Notes: a model not told the origin generated them from the letters alone. A stretch of 64,000 nt of DNA from Alteromonadaceae bacterium 2753L.S.0a.02 (GCA_007827375.1 VISH01000002.1:4117001-4181000); one strand, 5' to 3'. Positions 1 through 8,137 are shown, numbered from the stretch's first letter. Numbers and translations are program-made.

Positions 1-620
1 GGACCGCCAGACCAGTCTTGCGAGGTCCAGTTAGGGTATTCATTAACACCACTACAGCTACCACCCACAACTCCGGAACTGCTTGATGAGCTGCTACTGG
101 ATGATGAACTGGAGCTCGAAGAAGAACCCCCGGTAGAAGACGATGATGATGAACTGCTGGAAGAACTACTACTGGTTGAACTGGTACTGGATGAGCTGCT
201 TGATGAAGAGCTGCTTGAGGAACTGCTTGTTGAACTGGCGGAGCCACCTCCGGTTACGTCCAATGCGGCAATGCCCGGCGTACCAGAGCCCACACCGCAA
301 AACCCGAATTCAACGGAATTGCCCGGTGAAATCGTACTGTTGTAGTTGTAGGGCGTAACGGTGGCGCCGCTTAATTGACCATTCCAAAGATTATTAATGG
401 TTGTTCCGTTAGTAGCGATTTCTACCGTCCAATTGGTGATGTTTGCAGTACCTTTATTGGAGACGGTGACATTGGCACAGTAACCACCTCCCCAACTATT
501 TGAAACATTTAGGGTTGCTTCGCCGGCACCGGATGTAACCGCCTGGGCAAGGCTGGCGGACATCGCACAAACTGCAATCACCGCAGCTTTGGCAAAGCGT
601 TTTTGAGTGTGTGTAAACAT
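1..620 (-). CDS. Secreted CBM2 protein with polyserine linkers (N-terminal part)
   Basis: Partial gene whose 3' end lies beyond the left edge. Translation from the ATG at 620 (Shine-Dalgarno GGGAG just upstream) gives a signal peptide with a hydrophobic core ending near SLAQA, then a family 2 carbohydrate-binding module (about residues 28-125, with the SNSWGGGYCANVTVSN start and a second Cys in EFGFCGVG). Long serine-rich linkers interrupted by Thr and Gly follow, and then the start of another module reading YPNWTSQDWSGGP, which resembles CBM5/12-type chitin/cellulose-binding modules. CBM2 modules bind crystalline cellulose, chitin or xylan, so the missing C-terminal part is probably a secreted glycoside hydrolase, esterase or LPMO. 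Polyserine linkers of this kind are typical of Saccharophagus, Teredinibacter and Cellvibrio. The catalytic domain cannot be known from this window. Confidence 0.88.
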   Translation of the reverse strand, partial: MFTHTQKRFAKAAVIAVCAMSASLAQAVTSGAGEATLNVSNSWGGGYCANVTVSNKGTANITNWTVEIATNGTTINNLWNGQLSGATVTPYNYNSTISPGNSVEFGFCGVGSGTPGIAALDVTGGGSASSTSSSSSSSSSSSSSSTSSTSSSSSSSSSSSSSTGGSSSSSSSSSSSSSSSSSGVVGGSCSGVNEYPNWTSQDWSGG

Positions 621-1135
621 AGAAATAACTCCCATGATTATTATTGAAGTTTTTTGAATTCGGGAAAATCATGCAGGACTACTAAAGTGCTAACTTTTTT
701 ATAGTATCAAGCACACATACACAGATTTTTTTATGGTATTCCGAATAAAAGTTTGCGCCATTATTATGATATTTTCTGTTAGCGCGATTTTACAAAGTTG
801 TCTGAGCAACACGACAGCCTATTCTGCCATAACAACAACCAAATTGAACCATCGCAGATCACAAAACCCTTATTTATTTCCACGTTAACAGTGCTGTTAG
901 CGATGCTGACTACAAATAACGGTTTTATCATAACAGTTGGTTTAACTCACTAACGCTCCTGCTTACCCCTGTACGCATAAAAATATATTTCCCTTAATTT
1001 TCAACAGGTTACAACAAGGCCAAATACTGGCATAAATCGTGAGATAGTAATCTGGTCAGTATCGAGACAAGCGTGCACTAGCCATTGTTGCACGGCGAAC
1101 TAAACCCTTCTGCGAATAAATTCATGGAGAAAATC
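621..1135. other. AT-rich intergenic region, divergent upstream sequences
   Basis: About 515 bases between the divergent CBM2 and DUF2807 genes. It must contain the promoters of both, but I see no clear -10/-35 pair, operator palindrome or coding frame that I would defend. Confidence 0.5.
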
Positions 1136-1780
1136 ATGAGCGCTAGAAAAAAAACTCTCGCCATCTTCGCGCTTTTTTGCGTTAGCATTTTTGTATTTGC
1201 AAGCCCTTCAGGTTCCGGTAACTCAGCTACAGAAAATCGCCATTTGAGTGATGTTAACGAAGTCGAATTAAGCGTTCCCGCACAGGTTACAGTCAGCCAC
1301 GGAGTATCCAATTTAAAAATAACAGCCGATGATAATCTACTTGCAGTTATCAAAACCAAGGTTAAGGGATCAACACTGCAAATTACCACGAATTCAGACA
1401 TACATTTCAAATCACCCATTAAAATCACAATTTCTTTACCCGACATCAAACGTGTTGCGATTCACGGTACCGGCAGTTTCGATGTAATCGAAGTCAATAA
1501 CTCAAACTTTGAAGGCAGCATATATGGCTCAGGCAAGATTACCGCAAGTGGTAAAACCCAAGCGGCAGAGTTTGAAATATTTGGCAGCGGAAAAATAAAC
1601 GCAGAAGAACTGCATGCGCAGAGTGCAAAAGTCAATATAGCGGGCTCAGGCGAAACTCTGTGCGGCGAAGTGGAAACGCTGCAATCTCAAATTGCAGGGA
1701 GCGGCACCGTTAGCTACCTGGGCAACCCCGCTCTCGAATCCACAGTCTATGGTTCTGGCGCGGTTGTCGCACGACGCTAA
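1136..1780 (+). CDS. Secreted DUF2807 (GIN domain) beta-helix protein
   Basis: Encodes 214 residues. The ATG at 1136 was chosen because GGAGA lies 5 bases upstream; an in-frame ATG at 1124 and a TTG at 1085 lack good ribosome sites. An N-terminal signal peptide (KKTLAIFALFCVSIFVFA) is followed by a repeat-rich beta domain with recurring IxGSGxI/VxGSGxV turns (for example IYGSGKITASG, IFGSGKINAEE, IAGSGETLCGE). That is the hallmark of DUF2807, the putative auto-transporter adhesin head GIN domain. Proteins of this family are exported to the periplasm or outer membrane; their function is mostly unknown. The gene is monocistronic and is followed by a strong terminator. Confidence 0.85.
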   Translation: MSARKKTLAIFALFCVSIFVFASPSGSGNSATENRHLSDVNEVELSVPAQVTVSHGVSNLKITADDNLLAVIKTKVKGSTLQITTNSDIHFKSPIKITISLPDIKRVAIHGTGSFDVIEVNNSNFEGSIYGSGKITASGKTQAAEFEIFGSGKINAEELHAQSAKVNIAGSGETLCGEVETLQSQIAGSGTVSYLGNPALESTVYGSGAVVARR

Positions 1781-1820
1781 TTAATTGAATCCCTCAGCAA
1801 ATGTTTAAAGCAATTTACAC

Positions 1821-1854
1821 AACCGCCAATTGGGCTCACAATTGGCGGTTTTTA
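1821..1854 (+). terminator. Rho-independent terminator after the DUF2807 gene
   Basis: A perfect 12-base-pair stem (1821-1832 with 1839-1850, arms AACCGCCAATTG and CAATTGGCGGTT), a 6-base loop and a run of T. It ends transcription from the DUF2807 gene before selD. Confidence 0.9.
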
Positions 1855-1894
1855 CGATAAACCCTTACAGCCATTGTGAAACTCATAACTGACC

Positions 1895-2932
1895 ATGAGC
1901 ACACCTATCAAACTTACAGAATTCAGCCACGGCGCTGGCTGCGGCTGCAAAATTTCGCCGGCAGTACTCGAAAAAATTATCGGCAACGCAGGCAATCCTT
2001 TTAAAAGCCCACAGCTGCTGGTGGGCAACAACACCAAAGATGACGCAGCCGCATACGATTTAGGCAACGGCGAGGTTATATTAAGTACCACAGATTTCTT
2101 TATGCCTATTGCCGACGATCCCTTCGATTTTGGTCGTATCGCTGCCACCAACGCCATTAGTGACATATACGCGATGGGCGGTACGCCTTTAATGGCAATC
2201 GCCATTTTGGGCTGGCCTATAAATATTCTCCCGCCTGACCTTGCGGCTCAGGTGATCGAGGGCGGACGCAAAGCCTGTAGTGATGCGGGAATGCCCCTGG
2301 CCGGTGGTCACAGTATAGATTCCCCGGAACCCATATTTGGGTTGGCTGTCACAGGGCGGGTGTCCAAAGAAAATCTCCGTCAGAACGCCTCTGCTGAGGC
2401 TGGCTGTCAGTTGTTTCTCACCAAACCACTCGGCATAGGCGTGCTCAGCACAGCGCAGAAACAAAAAAAACTCCTACCGGAACATGCCCATATCGCCCGC
2501 GACCTGATGTGTAAACTCAATACAGTCGGGGCGGAACTGGCGCAAATTCCCGCAGTAACCGCGTTGACCGACGTTACCGGGTTTGGCTTGTTAGGGCATT
2601 TAATTGAAATGAGTGAGGCGAGCCAATTACTGGCACAGCTTCGTTTCGACGCTGTACCGGTTATTCCAGAAGTACGCGCTTATCTGGCACAAGGCTGCAT
2701 ACCAGGAGGCACTGAGCGTAATTTTGAAAGCTACGGCAAACACGTAAGCTCGCTCAATGACGAGCAAAAAGCAATTCTCTGTGATCCGCAAACCAGTGGC
2801 GGGTTATTGATTGCAGTGCGTCCTGAAGGTGTCGAGCAAGTGGCCACGCTTTTGCAGCGACACAACTGCGAAGTGGCTATCATCGGCGAGCTTCTGAGCT
2901 ACCACGATGGTAAGCGAGTGATTGTCGAGTAA
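1895..2932 (+). CDS. selD: Selenophosphate synthetase
   Basis: 345 residues, full family length. SelD makes selenophosphate from selenide and ATP, the Se donor for selenocysteine and for 2-selenouridine in tRNA. The glycine-rich N-terminus SHGAGCGCK contains the catalytic Cys16 (Cys17 in E. coli) and the conserved Lys. The aligned blocks STTDFFMPI, DPFDFGRIAATNAISDIYAMGG, LAGGHSID, LTDVTGFGLLGHL and CDPQTSGGLL match E. coli SelD closely. The active-site residue is Cys rather than selenocysteine; no in-frame TGA is present. It lies 41 bases upstream of selU and is probably cotranscribed, so its local job is likely tRNA selenation. Confidence 0.97.
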   Translation: MSTPIKLTEFSHGAGCGCKISPAVLEKIIGNAGNPFKSPQLLVGNNTKDDAAAYDLGNGEVILSTTDFFMPIADDPFDFGRIAATNAISDIYAMGGTPLMAIAILGWPINILPPDLAAQVIEGGRKACSDAGMPLAGGHSIDSPEPIFGLAVTGRVSKENLRQNASAEAGCQLFLTKPLGIGVLSTAQKQKKLLPEHAHIARDLMCKLNTVGAELAQIPAVTALTDVTGFGLLGHLIEMSEASQLLAQLRFDAVPVIPEVRAYLAQGCIPGGTERNFESYGKHVSSLNDEQKAILCDPQTSGGLLIAVRPEGVEQVATLLQRHNCEVAIIGELLSYHDGKRVIVE

Positions 2933-2973
2933 ATCAAGACCGGTTCAATCGAGTCAGACCCATATTGGTTAAC

Positions 2974-4065
2974 ATGCGCACTATTAACGACTACGCGACA
3001 CTATTTCTCACAGATACACCCTGCATTGACACACGTTCCCCAGGTGAATTTGCCAAGGGGCATTTCCCGAACGCCACTAATCTGCCGCTGTTAAACGATG
3101 CTGAACGTGCACAAGTAGGAACCTGTTACAAACAACGCGGCCAACAAGCTGCGATTGAATTAGGCCACCAATTAGTAAGCGGCAATTTAAAAACACAGCG
3201 CGTTGACGACTGGGTTAAGTTTTGTAATCAGCATCAAAATAATGTGCTTTTTTGCTGGCGTGGTGGTTTGCGTTCAAAAACCTGTCAGGAATGGTTGGCC
3301 GATGCAGGTGTTGAGTGCCCTCGCGTGGAAGGCGGTTATAAAGCAATGCGACGCTTTTTACTGAATTTTAACGAAAATCTCAATACCACTGGTCGTTATA
3401 TTTTAATTGCAGGGCATACCGGATCAGCAAAAACTGAATTGTTGAAAAAGTTACTTAACAGCGTAGATTTAGAAGGCTTGGCGCATCATCGCGGCAGCGC
3501 TTTTGGAAAACGTTTAGGGGGTCAACCTTCTCAAACAAGCTTTGAAAATAGCCTTTTTATAGATCTTTTGAAAGCAGCCACTCACAACCCAGAGCACGCT
3601 ATTGTTCTAGAGGATGAAAGCCATCTCATTGGTCGTTGCGCACTCCCACTTACCTTGCATACGGCCATGAAATCTGCGCCGCTTGTGGTGGTGGAAACAA
3701 CATTGCAGCAACGCATCGAGCATTCATTTAATAATTATATTCTCGATAATTTGGCCGAGTGCGAAGCCACACTGGGGCGCGAGGAAGGCTTCGTGTATTT
3801 TGCCAATGATCTGCGGCAATCTTTTGACAATATCCGAAAACGCCTGGGCAGCGAACGTCATCAAAAACTACGCGAAACTCTGGAGAAAGCATTACAGGCC
3901 CATCGCCTGGGTGATAACAGCTTACATCTGCATTGGATTGAACCCCTACTGCGCGACTACTACGACCCCATGTACAATTATCAAATCGAAAAAAAACGCG
4001 ATCGGGTGTTGTTTCGTGGCGACCCTGAAGCGGTGCTAGAGTTTCTAAAAAATTACCAAGCTTGA
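2974..4065 (+). CDS. selU: tRNA 2-selenouridine synthase
   Basis: 363 residues from the ATG at 2974; an upstream in-frame TTG at 2965 is less likely. SelU (YbbB/MnmH) replaces sulfur with selenium in 2-thiouridine at the wobble position of tRNAs for Lys, Glu and Gln, through a geranylated intermediate. An N-terminal rhodanese domain carries the catalytic Cys94 in FCWRGGLRS. It is followed by a P-loop domain (GHTGSAKT at about 147-154) and the family-specific LEDESHLIG and YYDPMYNYQIEKK blocks, all close to E. coli YbbB. It follows selD, its selenophosphate supplier. Confidence 0.95.
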   Translation: MRTINDYATLFLTDTPCIDTRSPGEFAKGHFPNATNLPLLNDAERAQVGTCYKQRGQQAAIELGHQLVSGNLKTQRVDDWVKFCNQHQNNVLFCWRGGLRSKTCQEWLADAGVECPRVEGGYKAMRRFLLNFNENLNTTGRYILIAGHTGSAKTELLKKLLNSVDLEGLAHHRGSAFGKRLGGQPSQTSFENSLFIDLLKAATHNPEHAIVLEDESHLIGRCALPLTLHTAMKSAPLVVVETTLQQRIEHSFNNYILDNLAECEATLGREEGFVYFANDLRQSFDNIRKRLGSERHQKLRETLEKALQAHRLGDNSLHLHWIEPLLRDYYDPMYNYQIEKKRDRVLFRGDPEAVLEFLKNYQA

Positions 4066-4085
4066 ACTTAATTGGTAAGCATAGA

Positions 4086-4409
4086 TTAACCGAAGCGGTA
4101 ATCACGCTCAACTCGGGCAATACGCGTAGAGTAGGCACTATACCACCGGCTACGACCGTTTTGCTGCGCGGCTTGGTGCTCGACTTGCTGCTTCCACGCC
4201 TTTATTGCCTCGAGACTCTGCCAATAAGACACTGAAATTCCAAGCCCGTCACGCGCGCTTTCAAACCCGAGAAAACCAGGCTGCTGTGTGGCAAGATCCA
4301 ACATACGTTGTGCAGTTTCTGCGTAACCTTGCTCGTCGAGCTCGCTGAGCAAACTTGTAAAAATTACGGCGTAATAAGGGGGTTCTGGTGTATTCGCGAT
4401 TTCGCTCAT
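4086..4409 (-). CDS. Antibiotic biosynthesis monooxygenase (ABM)-like small protein
   Basis: 107 residues. The ferredoxin-like ABM pattern is visible: PPYYAVIFTSLLSE (strand 1), YAETAQRMLDLATQQPGFLGFESAR (helix and strand), ISVSYWQSLEAIKAWKQQVEHQAAQ and a terminal YSTRIARVERDYRF. Family members range from true cofactor-free monooxygenases to heme-degrading or purely structural proteins, so the substrate cannot be deduced. It is convergent with selU, with only 20 bases between the stops. Confidence 0.72.
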   Translation of the reverse strand: MSEIANTPEPPYYAVIFTSLLSELDEQGYAETAQRMLDLATQQPGFLGFESARDGLGISVSYWQSLEAIKAWKQQVEHQAAQQNGRSRWYSAYSTRIARVERDYRFG

Positions 4410-4514
4410 GCCTGTTGCTCTTGAATCTAAATCTTTATTTTACAGTAATATTCTAATCTGTATCAGGCTTTCACCAGCGACATATGCCAACACTTCAAAG
4501 TCTAAACAAAACAG

Positions 4515-6092
4515 CTATTTGCCTTGAGAAAGGCGCTGGTAAAGCATATCGGGGAATTGCAATTTTTGCATATCGGCTATGGTTTTTTGTACATCATACC
4601 TTACGGTATGAAGCTGCCAGCGCCGCTCGGCACTGCAATATACACCGTACTCTGCATCTATTTGGCCGCCCCTCGGCTGCCCCACTGAGCCGGGGCAAAC
4701 CAGTACGTGTTTATCGCCGCTAAAATCTTGTTCGCTGTTTGCGTCGTGTGCATCACCACTTTTATTTCGGCGATAAACACCGGGGATATGGCTATGGCCG
4801 TGGAACGCAAGAAACTGTTGATGCTCTAACATCCAGTCTAAATTGGCTTCATAGGTCATATGATACACATACCCATAAAAATAATTTTTGTCCATGGGCG
4901 CGCCGTGCACCGCCATCCAATCATCCTGCTGATAAACCGGTTCCAGTTCGCTCAACCATTGTTTATCGGAATCCGTTAAGTTTTCTCGAGACCAGGCGAT
5001 GGCCCATTTTGCAAGTTTGGAAAAACCCTTACTGACATCACCAGTTGCTGTGGCGTAATCATGATTACCCTGAATCACCTTAGCATTGCAGGATTTAAGC
5101 TCTGCAATACAAGCTTGCGGATGAGGACCATAGCCAACGACATCACCCAATACGATAATTTGTTGAACGCCCTGTTTATCGATATCCTCCAGCACCGCCA
5201 ACAGCGCCGGCAAATTCGCGTGTACATCGGCCAATACGGCAAACTTTCCCGTACTTTTTTGCGGGGTGTTACCACTTCTGGCATCAATCTCCTGCGACCC
5301 TGGGGAGTCCGCTAATACGCTAGCCGAACTGGCAGAAGTTTTTTTGTAAGCCGTCTTCTGCAGTACGTTTGAAATTGCTGTAATGCACTCTTGCTCACGA
5401 TTTCCCACCGTCATGCAATGGCGTAACTGGCCTAGAAAAACTTGTAACTTATGTCTGGATTCAAAGGTTTCAACCAACAAGCGGGAAATTGACTCGCCTA
5501 ATTCCATGGCGTGAGCAACGTTAAAATGCTCTATTTGTCGTATCCAAACGGCAAGGATGCTCGCCAGACTGGTGAAATCATCCCATCGATAACGATCATC
5601 ATCCAAGTAGTAAATATTTTGCTGCGCATCCCAACCGAAATTTGAAAGTCCTTCGTCCAAGCGTAATTGCGTCTCGTTAGCGACACTAAAATAGAGCTCC
5701 AATAAGCCCGACAATTTAGTGATAGCCCGAGAAGCATCTTCAATAAAGAGCGACGGTAATGCGCTATGAAAAGCTTGTAAACGAGGAGCGATGTTTCCTA
5801 TTAATGGTGTATCGTTTTGCTCGATAACAAACCAGGATTTATCGGGGTGGTAAGCACCAAGTTGCCGGTCTGATATCAACGCTGCAGCACAACGTTTTAC
5901 GGCGTCTTTGGGCTGAAAAACAAAGTCGGTTCGCAGCTTGGCAACGTAACAACTTGCAACATAGAGTTGTGTTGCAGGCCGTCCGGTAAAATTGGAATTA
6001 TGCTGCAGCTGTTGAGGGCATTCTAGGGTTTGTAGTACATCGTCGACCGATATTTTACAATCACCCTCAACGGCACCCAGCAATTTGATCAT
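4515..6092 (-). CDS. Kinase-like domain fused to a metallophosphoesterase
   Basis: 525 residues. The C-terminal half (about 283-500) is a calcineurin-like metallophosphoesterase of the YfcE/MJ0936 type with all metal-site motifs: ADVHAN (289-291), GDVVGYGP (from 316), GNHD (342-345), VHGAP (396 onward) and GHSH (432-435). The N-terminal about 250 residues have no obvious family. They show a kinase-like pattern: VAKLR with Lys52, a hinge-like FVIEQND, a loop LDEGLSNFGWD whose Asp146 and Asn151 fit a catalytic loop, and YYLDDD (164-166) where a metal-binding Asp would lie. A Ser-rich linker (253-282) joins the halves. It is the last gene of a cluster with two roadblock proteins and a small GTPase. 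The phosphoesterase call is firm; the kinase-like reading is my inference. The phosphorylated or nucleotide substrate is unknown. Confidence 0.8.
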   Translation of the reverse strand: MIKLLGAVEGDCKISVDDVLQTLECPQQLQHNSNFTGRPATQLYVASCYVAKLRTDFVFQPKDAVKRCAAALISDRQLGAYHPDKSWFVIEQNDTPLIGNIAPRLQAFHSALPSLFIEDASRAITKLSGLLELYFSVANETQLRLDEGLSNFGWDAQQNIYYLDDDRYRWDDFTSLASILAVWIRQIEHFNVAHAMELGESISRLLVETFESRHKLQVFLGQLRHCMTVGNREQECITAISNVLQKTAYKKTSASSASVLADSPGSQEIDARSGNTPQKSTGKFAVLADVHANLPALLAVLEDIDKQGVQQIIVLGDVVGYGPHPQACIAELKSCNAKVIQGNHDYATATGDVSKGFSKLAKWAIAWSRENLTDSDKQWLSELEPVYQQDDWMAVHGAPMDKNYFYGYVYHMTYEANLDWMLEHQQFLAFHGHSHIPGVYRRNKSGDAHDANSEQDFSGDKHVLVCPGSVGQPRGGQIDAEYGVYCSAERRWQLHTVRYDVQKTIADMQKLQFPDMLYQRLSQGK

Positions 6093-6116
6093 AAATATAT
6101 GTTGTTAATTACCAGA

Positions 6117-6524
6117 TTAAGGGCACATGGTTGCAACGGTAGGCAGAGCACTTCGCAATGAAGACCAACCCATTCCCAAGTTCGCTTTGCGGCCAGTGAT
6201 TAGTACCAGAAGGCAATTTTCTTTGCCGGGTACCACGCTCATAAAATGATAAGTGTGATCAGTACTCATTTGAACTTCTTTAATAGATTGCTGAACAGCG
6301 GTGCCTCGCTGATTTGCAAGAAGTTGTTCGACAGTGGTGATGGTTTTACCACGAAACATGTCCACAGCTGCTGCTGCAACAGCATCCAAATAACTTTGGG
6401 TAAAATAGGGTACATTGTGGTGAGCTGCCAACAACAGACCCGACGATAAATCAACAACAGCAGCACCTAACGCATCGGTTACATTACTAACGAGTTCTGC
6501 GCATGATGAATTTAAATCGGCCAT
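6117..6524 (-). CDS. Roadblock/LC7-like protein 2
   Basis: 135 residues. The layout fits a roadblock/LC7 fold: an N-terminal helix, then GAAVVDLSSGLLLAAHH, a helix YLDAVAAAAVDMFRG, a strand YHFMSVVPGKENCLLVLITGR and a last helix. Roadblock proteins dimerise and act as regulators or GTPase-activating partners of MglA/Rag-type small GTPases. A second roadblock gene and a GTPase gene lie directly upstream in the same direction. Less canonical than its neighbour at 6574-6966, and the spacing (49 bases) still allows cotranscription. Confidence 0.75.
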   Translation of the reverse strand: MADLNSSCAELVSNVTDALGAAVVDLSSGLLLAAHHNVPYFTQSYLDAVAAAAVDMFRGKTITTVEQLLANQRGTAVQQSIKEVQMSTDHTYHFMSVVPGKENCLLVLITGRKANLGMGWSSLRSALPTVATMCP

Positions 6525-6573
6525 AGATTTCTCCTTGATTTTTCATTTGTTTCGCTGAATTCAATCAGACTTG

Positions 6574-6966
6574 TTACAGACCTACTTCTTTTTGAAAACT
6601 TTCTGCCGTGTTACGAGTGGCAGAGAGCAACATTCCAAGATTTACCGATTTATTCGCGAGCGCACTGAGCACCAATTTTTTACCGATGCGCTTCAACGTC
6701 AGGTAACCATCTTCATTTTGAATAATTACAAAATCACAATTGTTTTGCTTGGCTTCCAAGGCTATTTTTTCGCCCAATGCCAAGCAAGAACTTGTCATTG
6801 CCGCCAACTTTGAATCCGTAAATTCACCTTTTGCCTTATTCGCAATGGCGTGACCATCAATGCTGGATAGCAGCACTGCGTATACAGCATCATTCGAGTC
6901 CAACAAATGACTCAAATGTCCCTCAACAACCTTTCTTTTTAAAACCAATTCCGTTTTTTCTGTCAT
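6574..6966 (-). CDS. Roadblock/LC7-like protein 1
   Basis: 130 residues. Roadblock pattern: LSHLLDSNDAVYAVLLSSIDGHAIANKAKG (first strands), SKLAAMTSSCLALGEKIALEAKQ (central helix), CDFVIIQNEDGYLTLKRIGKKLVLSALANKSVNLGMLLSATRNTAES. The DGHAIA and LGMLLSATR stretches are typical of bacterial roadblock proteins encoded beside MglA-like GTPases. The stop of the upstream GTPase gene is two bases before this start, so the two are translationally close and the proteins probably bind each other. Confidence 0.85.
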   Translation of the reverse strand: MTEKTELVLKRKVVEGHLSHLLDSNDAVYAVLLSSIDGHAIANKAKGEFTDSKLAAMTSSCLALGEKIALEAKQNNCDFVIIQNEDGYLTLKRIGKKLVLSALANKSVNLGMLLSATRNTAESFQKEVGL

Positions 6967-6968
6967 GC

Positions 6969-7496
6969 TTAGGCGAACTCCAGTATTGACATCAGTGAAT
7001 CCATGAGCATTACCACATCATCTTTATTGCGGGGGTCCGCCTCAATCACCGGCGCAAACAAACTGCGTGCTTCCAGTCGGTTGAAATAGTCATCTATTGA
7101 TACTTTGTCGGATTCCTGCCATCGGGTCACTCCAACAACAAATCCCGTTTTGTTAATTAAATCCTGAAAATTATCGATATACATGTCCATATCAGACAGG
7201 GGGTCTTGCCTGGTGTTGTCGACCAGAATAATAAGACCCAGCGCGCCATCTGCAATAATTTCCCACATGTGCTGGAAGCGCTCCTGGCCTGGAGTACCAT
7301 AGATCCTTAAAGTGGTATCATCATCTAACATGACCTCACCAAAATCGAAGGCAACCGTCGTCGTCTGCTTTATTTTCTGCAATGAATCTGTTGTTTCTGC
7401 GTCGGTAACAACTGGCGGGACATCACTAACCGCCGCAATTGCAGTGGATTTCCCGACACCCGCAGTACCCGTAATTACAAACTTTAGTTCTGCCAC
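6969..7496 (-). CDS. Small Ras-like GTPase, COG2229 type
   Basis: 175 residues, a single G domain. The P-loop GTAGVGKST (10-18) is intact. The switch II region reads YGTPGQERFQHMW (66-78): the DxxG aspartate of Ras is replaced by glycine. The usual NKxD guanine motif is replaced by GVTRWQESD (122-130). Both departures are usual for the COG2229 family of bacterial MglA/SRPRB-like GTPases, so it is likely active but with atypical switch chemistry. Neighbours are two roadblock proteins (regulators), a degenerate receiver and a phosphoesterase. By analogy with MglA-MglB it may control polarity, motility or surface organelles, but nothing in the window fixes the output. Confidence 0.88.
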   Translation of the reverse strand: MAELKFVITGTAGVGKSTAIAAVSDVPPVVTDAETTDSLQKIKQTTTVAFDFGEVMLDDDTTLRIYGTPGQERFQHMWEIIADGALGLIILVDNTRQDPLSDMDMYIDNFQDLINKTGFVVGVTRWQESDKVSIDDYFNRLEARSLFAPVIEADPRNKDDVVMLMDSLMSILEFA

Positions 7497-7501
7497 TGTG
7501 A

Positions 7502-8137
7502 TTACCTGGCGCCCAGCTTCAAACGAATTTTGCTAAACAACGACGCGTTTTTGTTGGTATCCAATTCAGCAATCGGCGCCATGGAAATTGAGCGCTGATC
7601 AATGCAGCCAAACTCATCGCATCGCGCCACAAAGTGATTCGCTATTGACGCGTTAACTCCCACAAGGGACGCTGCTTTTTCAATAGATATCGCATGGTTC
7701 ATGAACACTGCACACAGTCGGCTGGCTTTGGGAAACTCCCCAAGTACCTGCTTCGGAGGCCAGCGTTTTAACTTCACAACTTTTACTTGATCACTCGACG
7801 AATAGCTCTGCGGTGTTTCTTCTGACAAGTCATCAAATGCATTATGTAAACTGTCAAGAATACCTGCCGCTCTCAGAGGCTTATTCATCCATGTCCCTCC
7901 AACTGAATGCTGGGGCGTTGCACTGAGTTTAATAATACGCTGCCCTTCCTGCTCGAATTTCGATGCCATTTTTTGGCCGTCGAGGTTGTCAATATCAACA
8001 ACAGCGATATCTGCTTCTTGCTCAACAATCCTGCAAGTAAATGAGGTTTTAAATGAGAGCAACGACAACAAACTGCTGAAAACCATGCGATCATTTTCAC
8101 TCATCGCAACTAGCTGGATTTTTCGAATGCTACTCAT
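7502..8137 (-). CDS. Degenerate receiver-like protein with C-terminal helical domain
   Basis: 211 residues, no confident family. The first 100 residues have the layout of a response-regulator receiver: a hydrophobic strand ending in ADIAVVDIDN (Asp48 or Asp50 as the acceptor position), a strand RIIKLSATP and the conserved Lys-Pro at 86-87 (WMNKPLR). The acidic pair near the N-terminus is weak (SEND), so phosphorylation is uncertain. Residues about 120-180 (LKRWPPKQVL, SIEKAASLVGVNASIANHFVARCDEFG) look like a winged-helix or other helical bundle. It is the first gene of the five-gene cluster, 5 bases before the GTPase start, and is probably an adaptor or regulator of that module. Confidence 0.6.
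   Translation of the reverse strand: MSSIRKIQLVAMSENDRMVFSSLLSLLSFKTSFTCRIVEQEADIAVVDIDNLDGQKMASKFEQEGQRIIKLSATPQHSVGGTWMNKPLRAAGILDSLHNAFDDLSEETPQSYSSSDQVKVVKLKRWPPKQVLGEFPKASRLCAVFMNHAISIEKAASLVGVNASIANHFVARCDEFGCIDQRSISMAPIAELDTNKNASLFSKIRLKLGAR

Noticed and set aside
143..358. Plus-strand open frame of 71 codons inside the CBM2 gene region
   Set aside because: It is the reverse complement of the serine-linker coding sequence; the composition is a shadow of Ser codons and there is no ribosome site.
1895..2932. Selenocysteine in SelD
   Set aside because: The active-site codon is TGC (Cys16); no in-frame TGA exists.
4053..4078. TTACCAA/TTGGTAA hairpin after selU as a terminator
   Set aside because: Seven weak pairs with a 12-base loop and no T-run.
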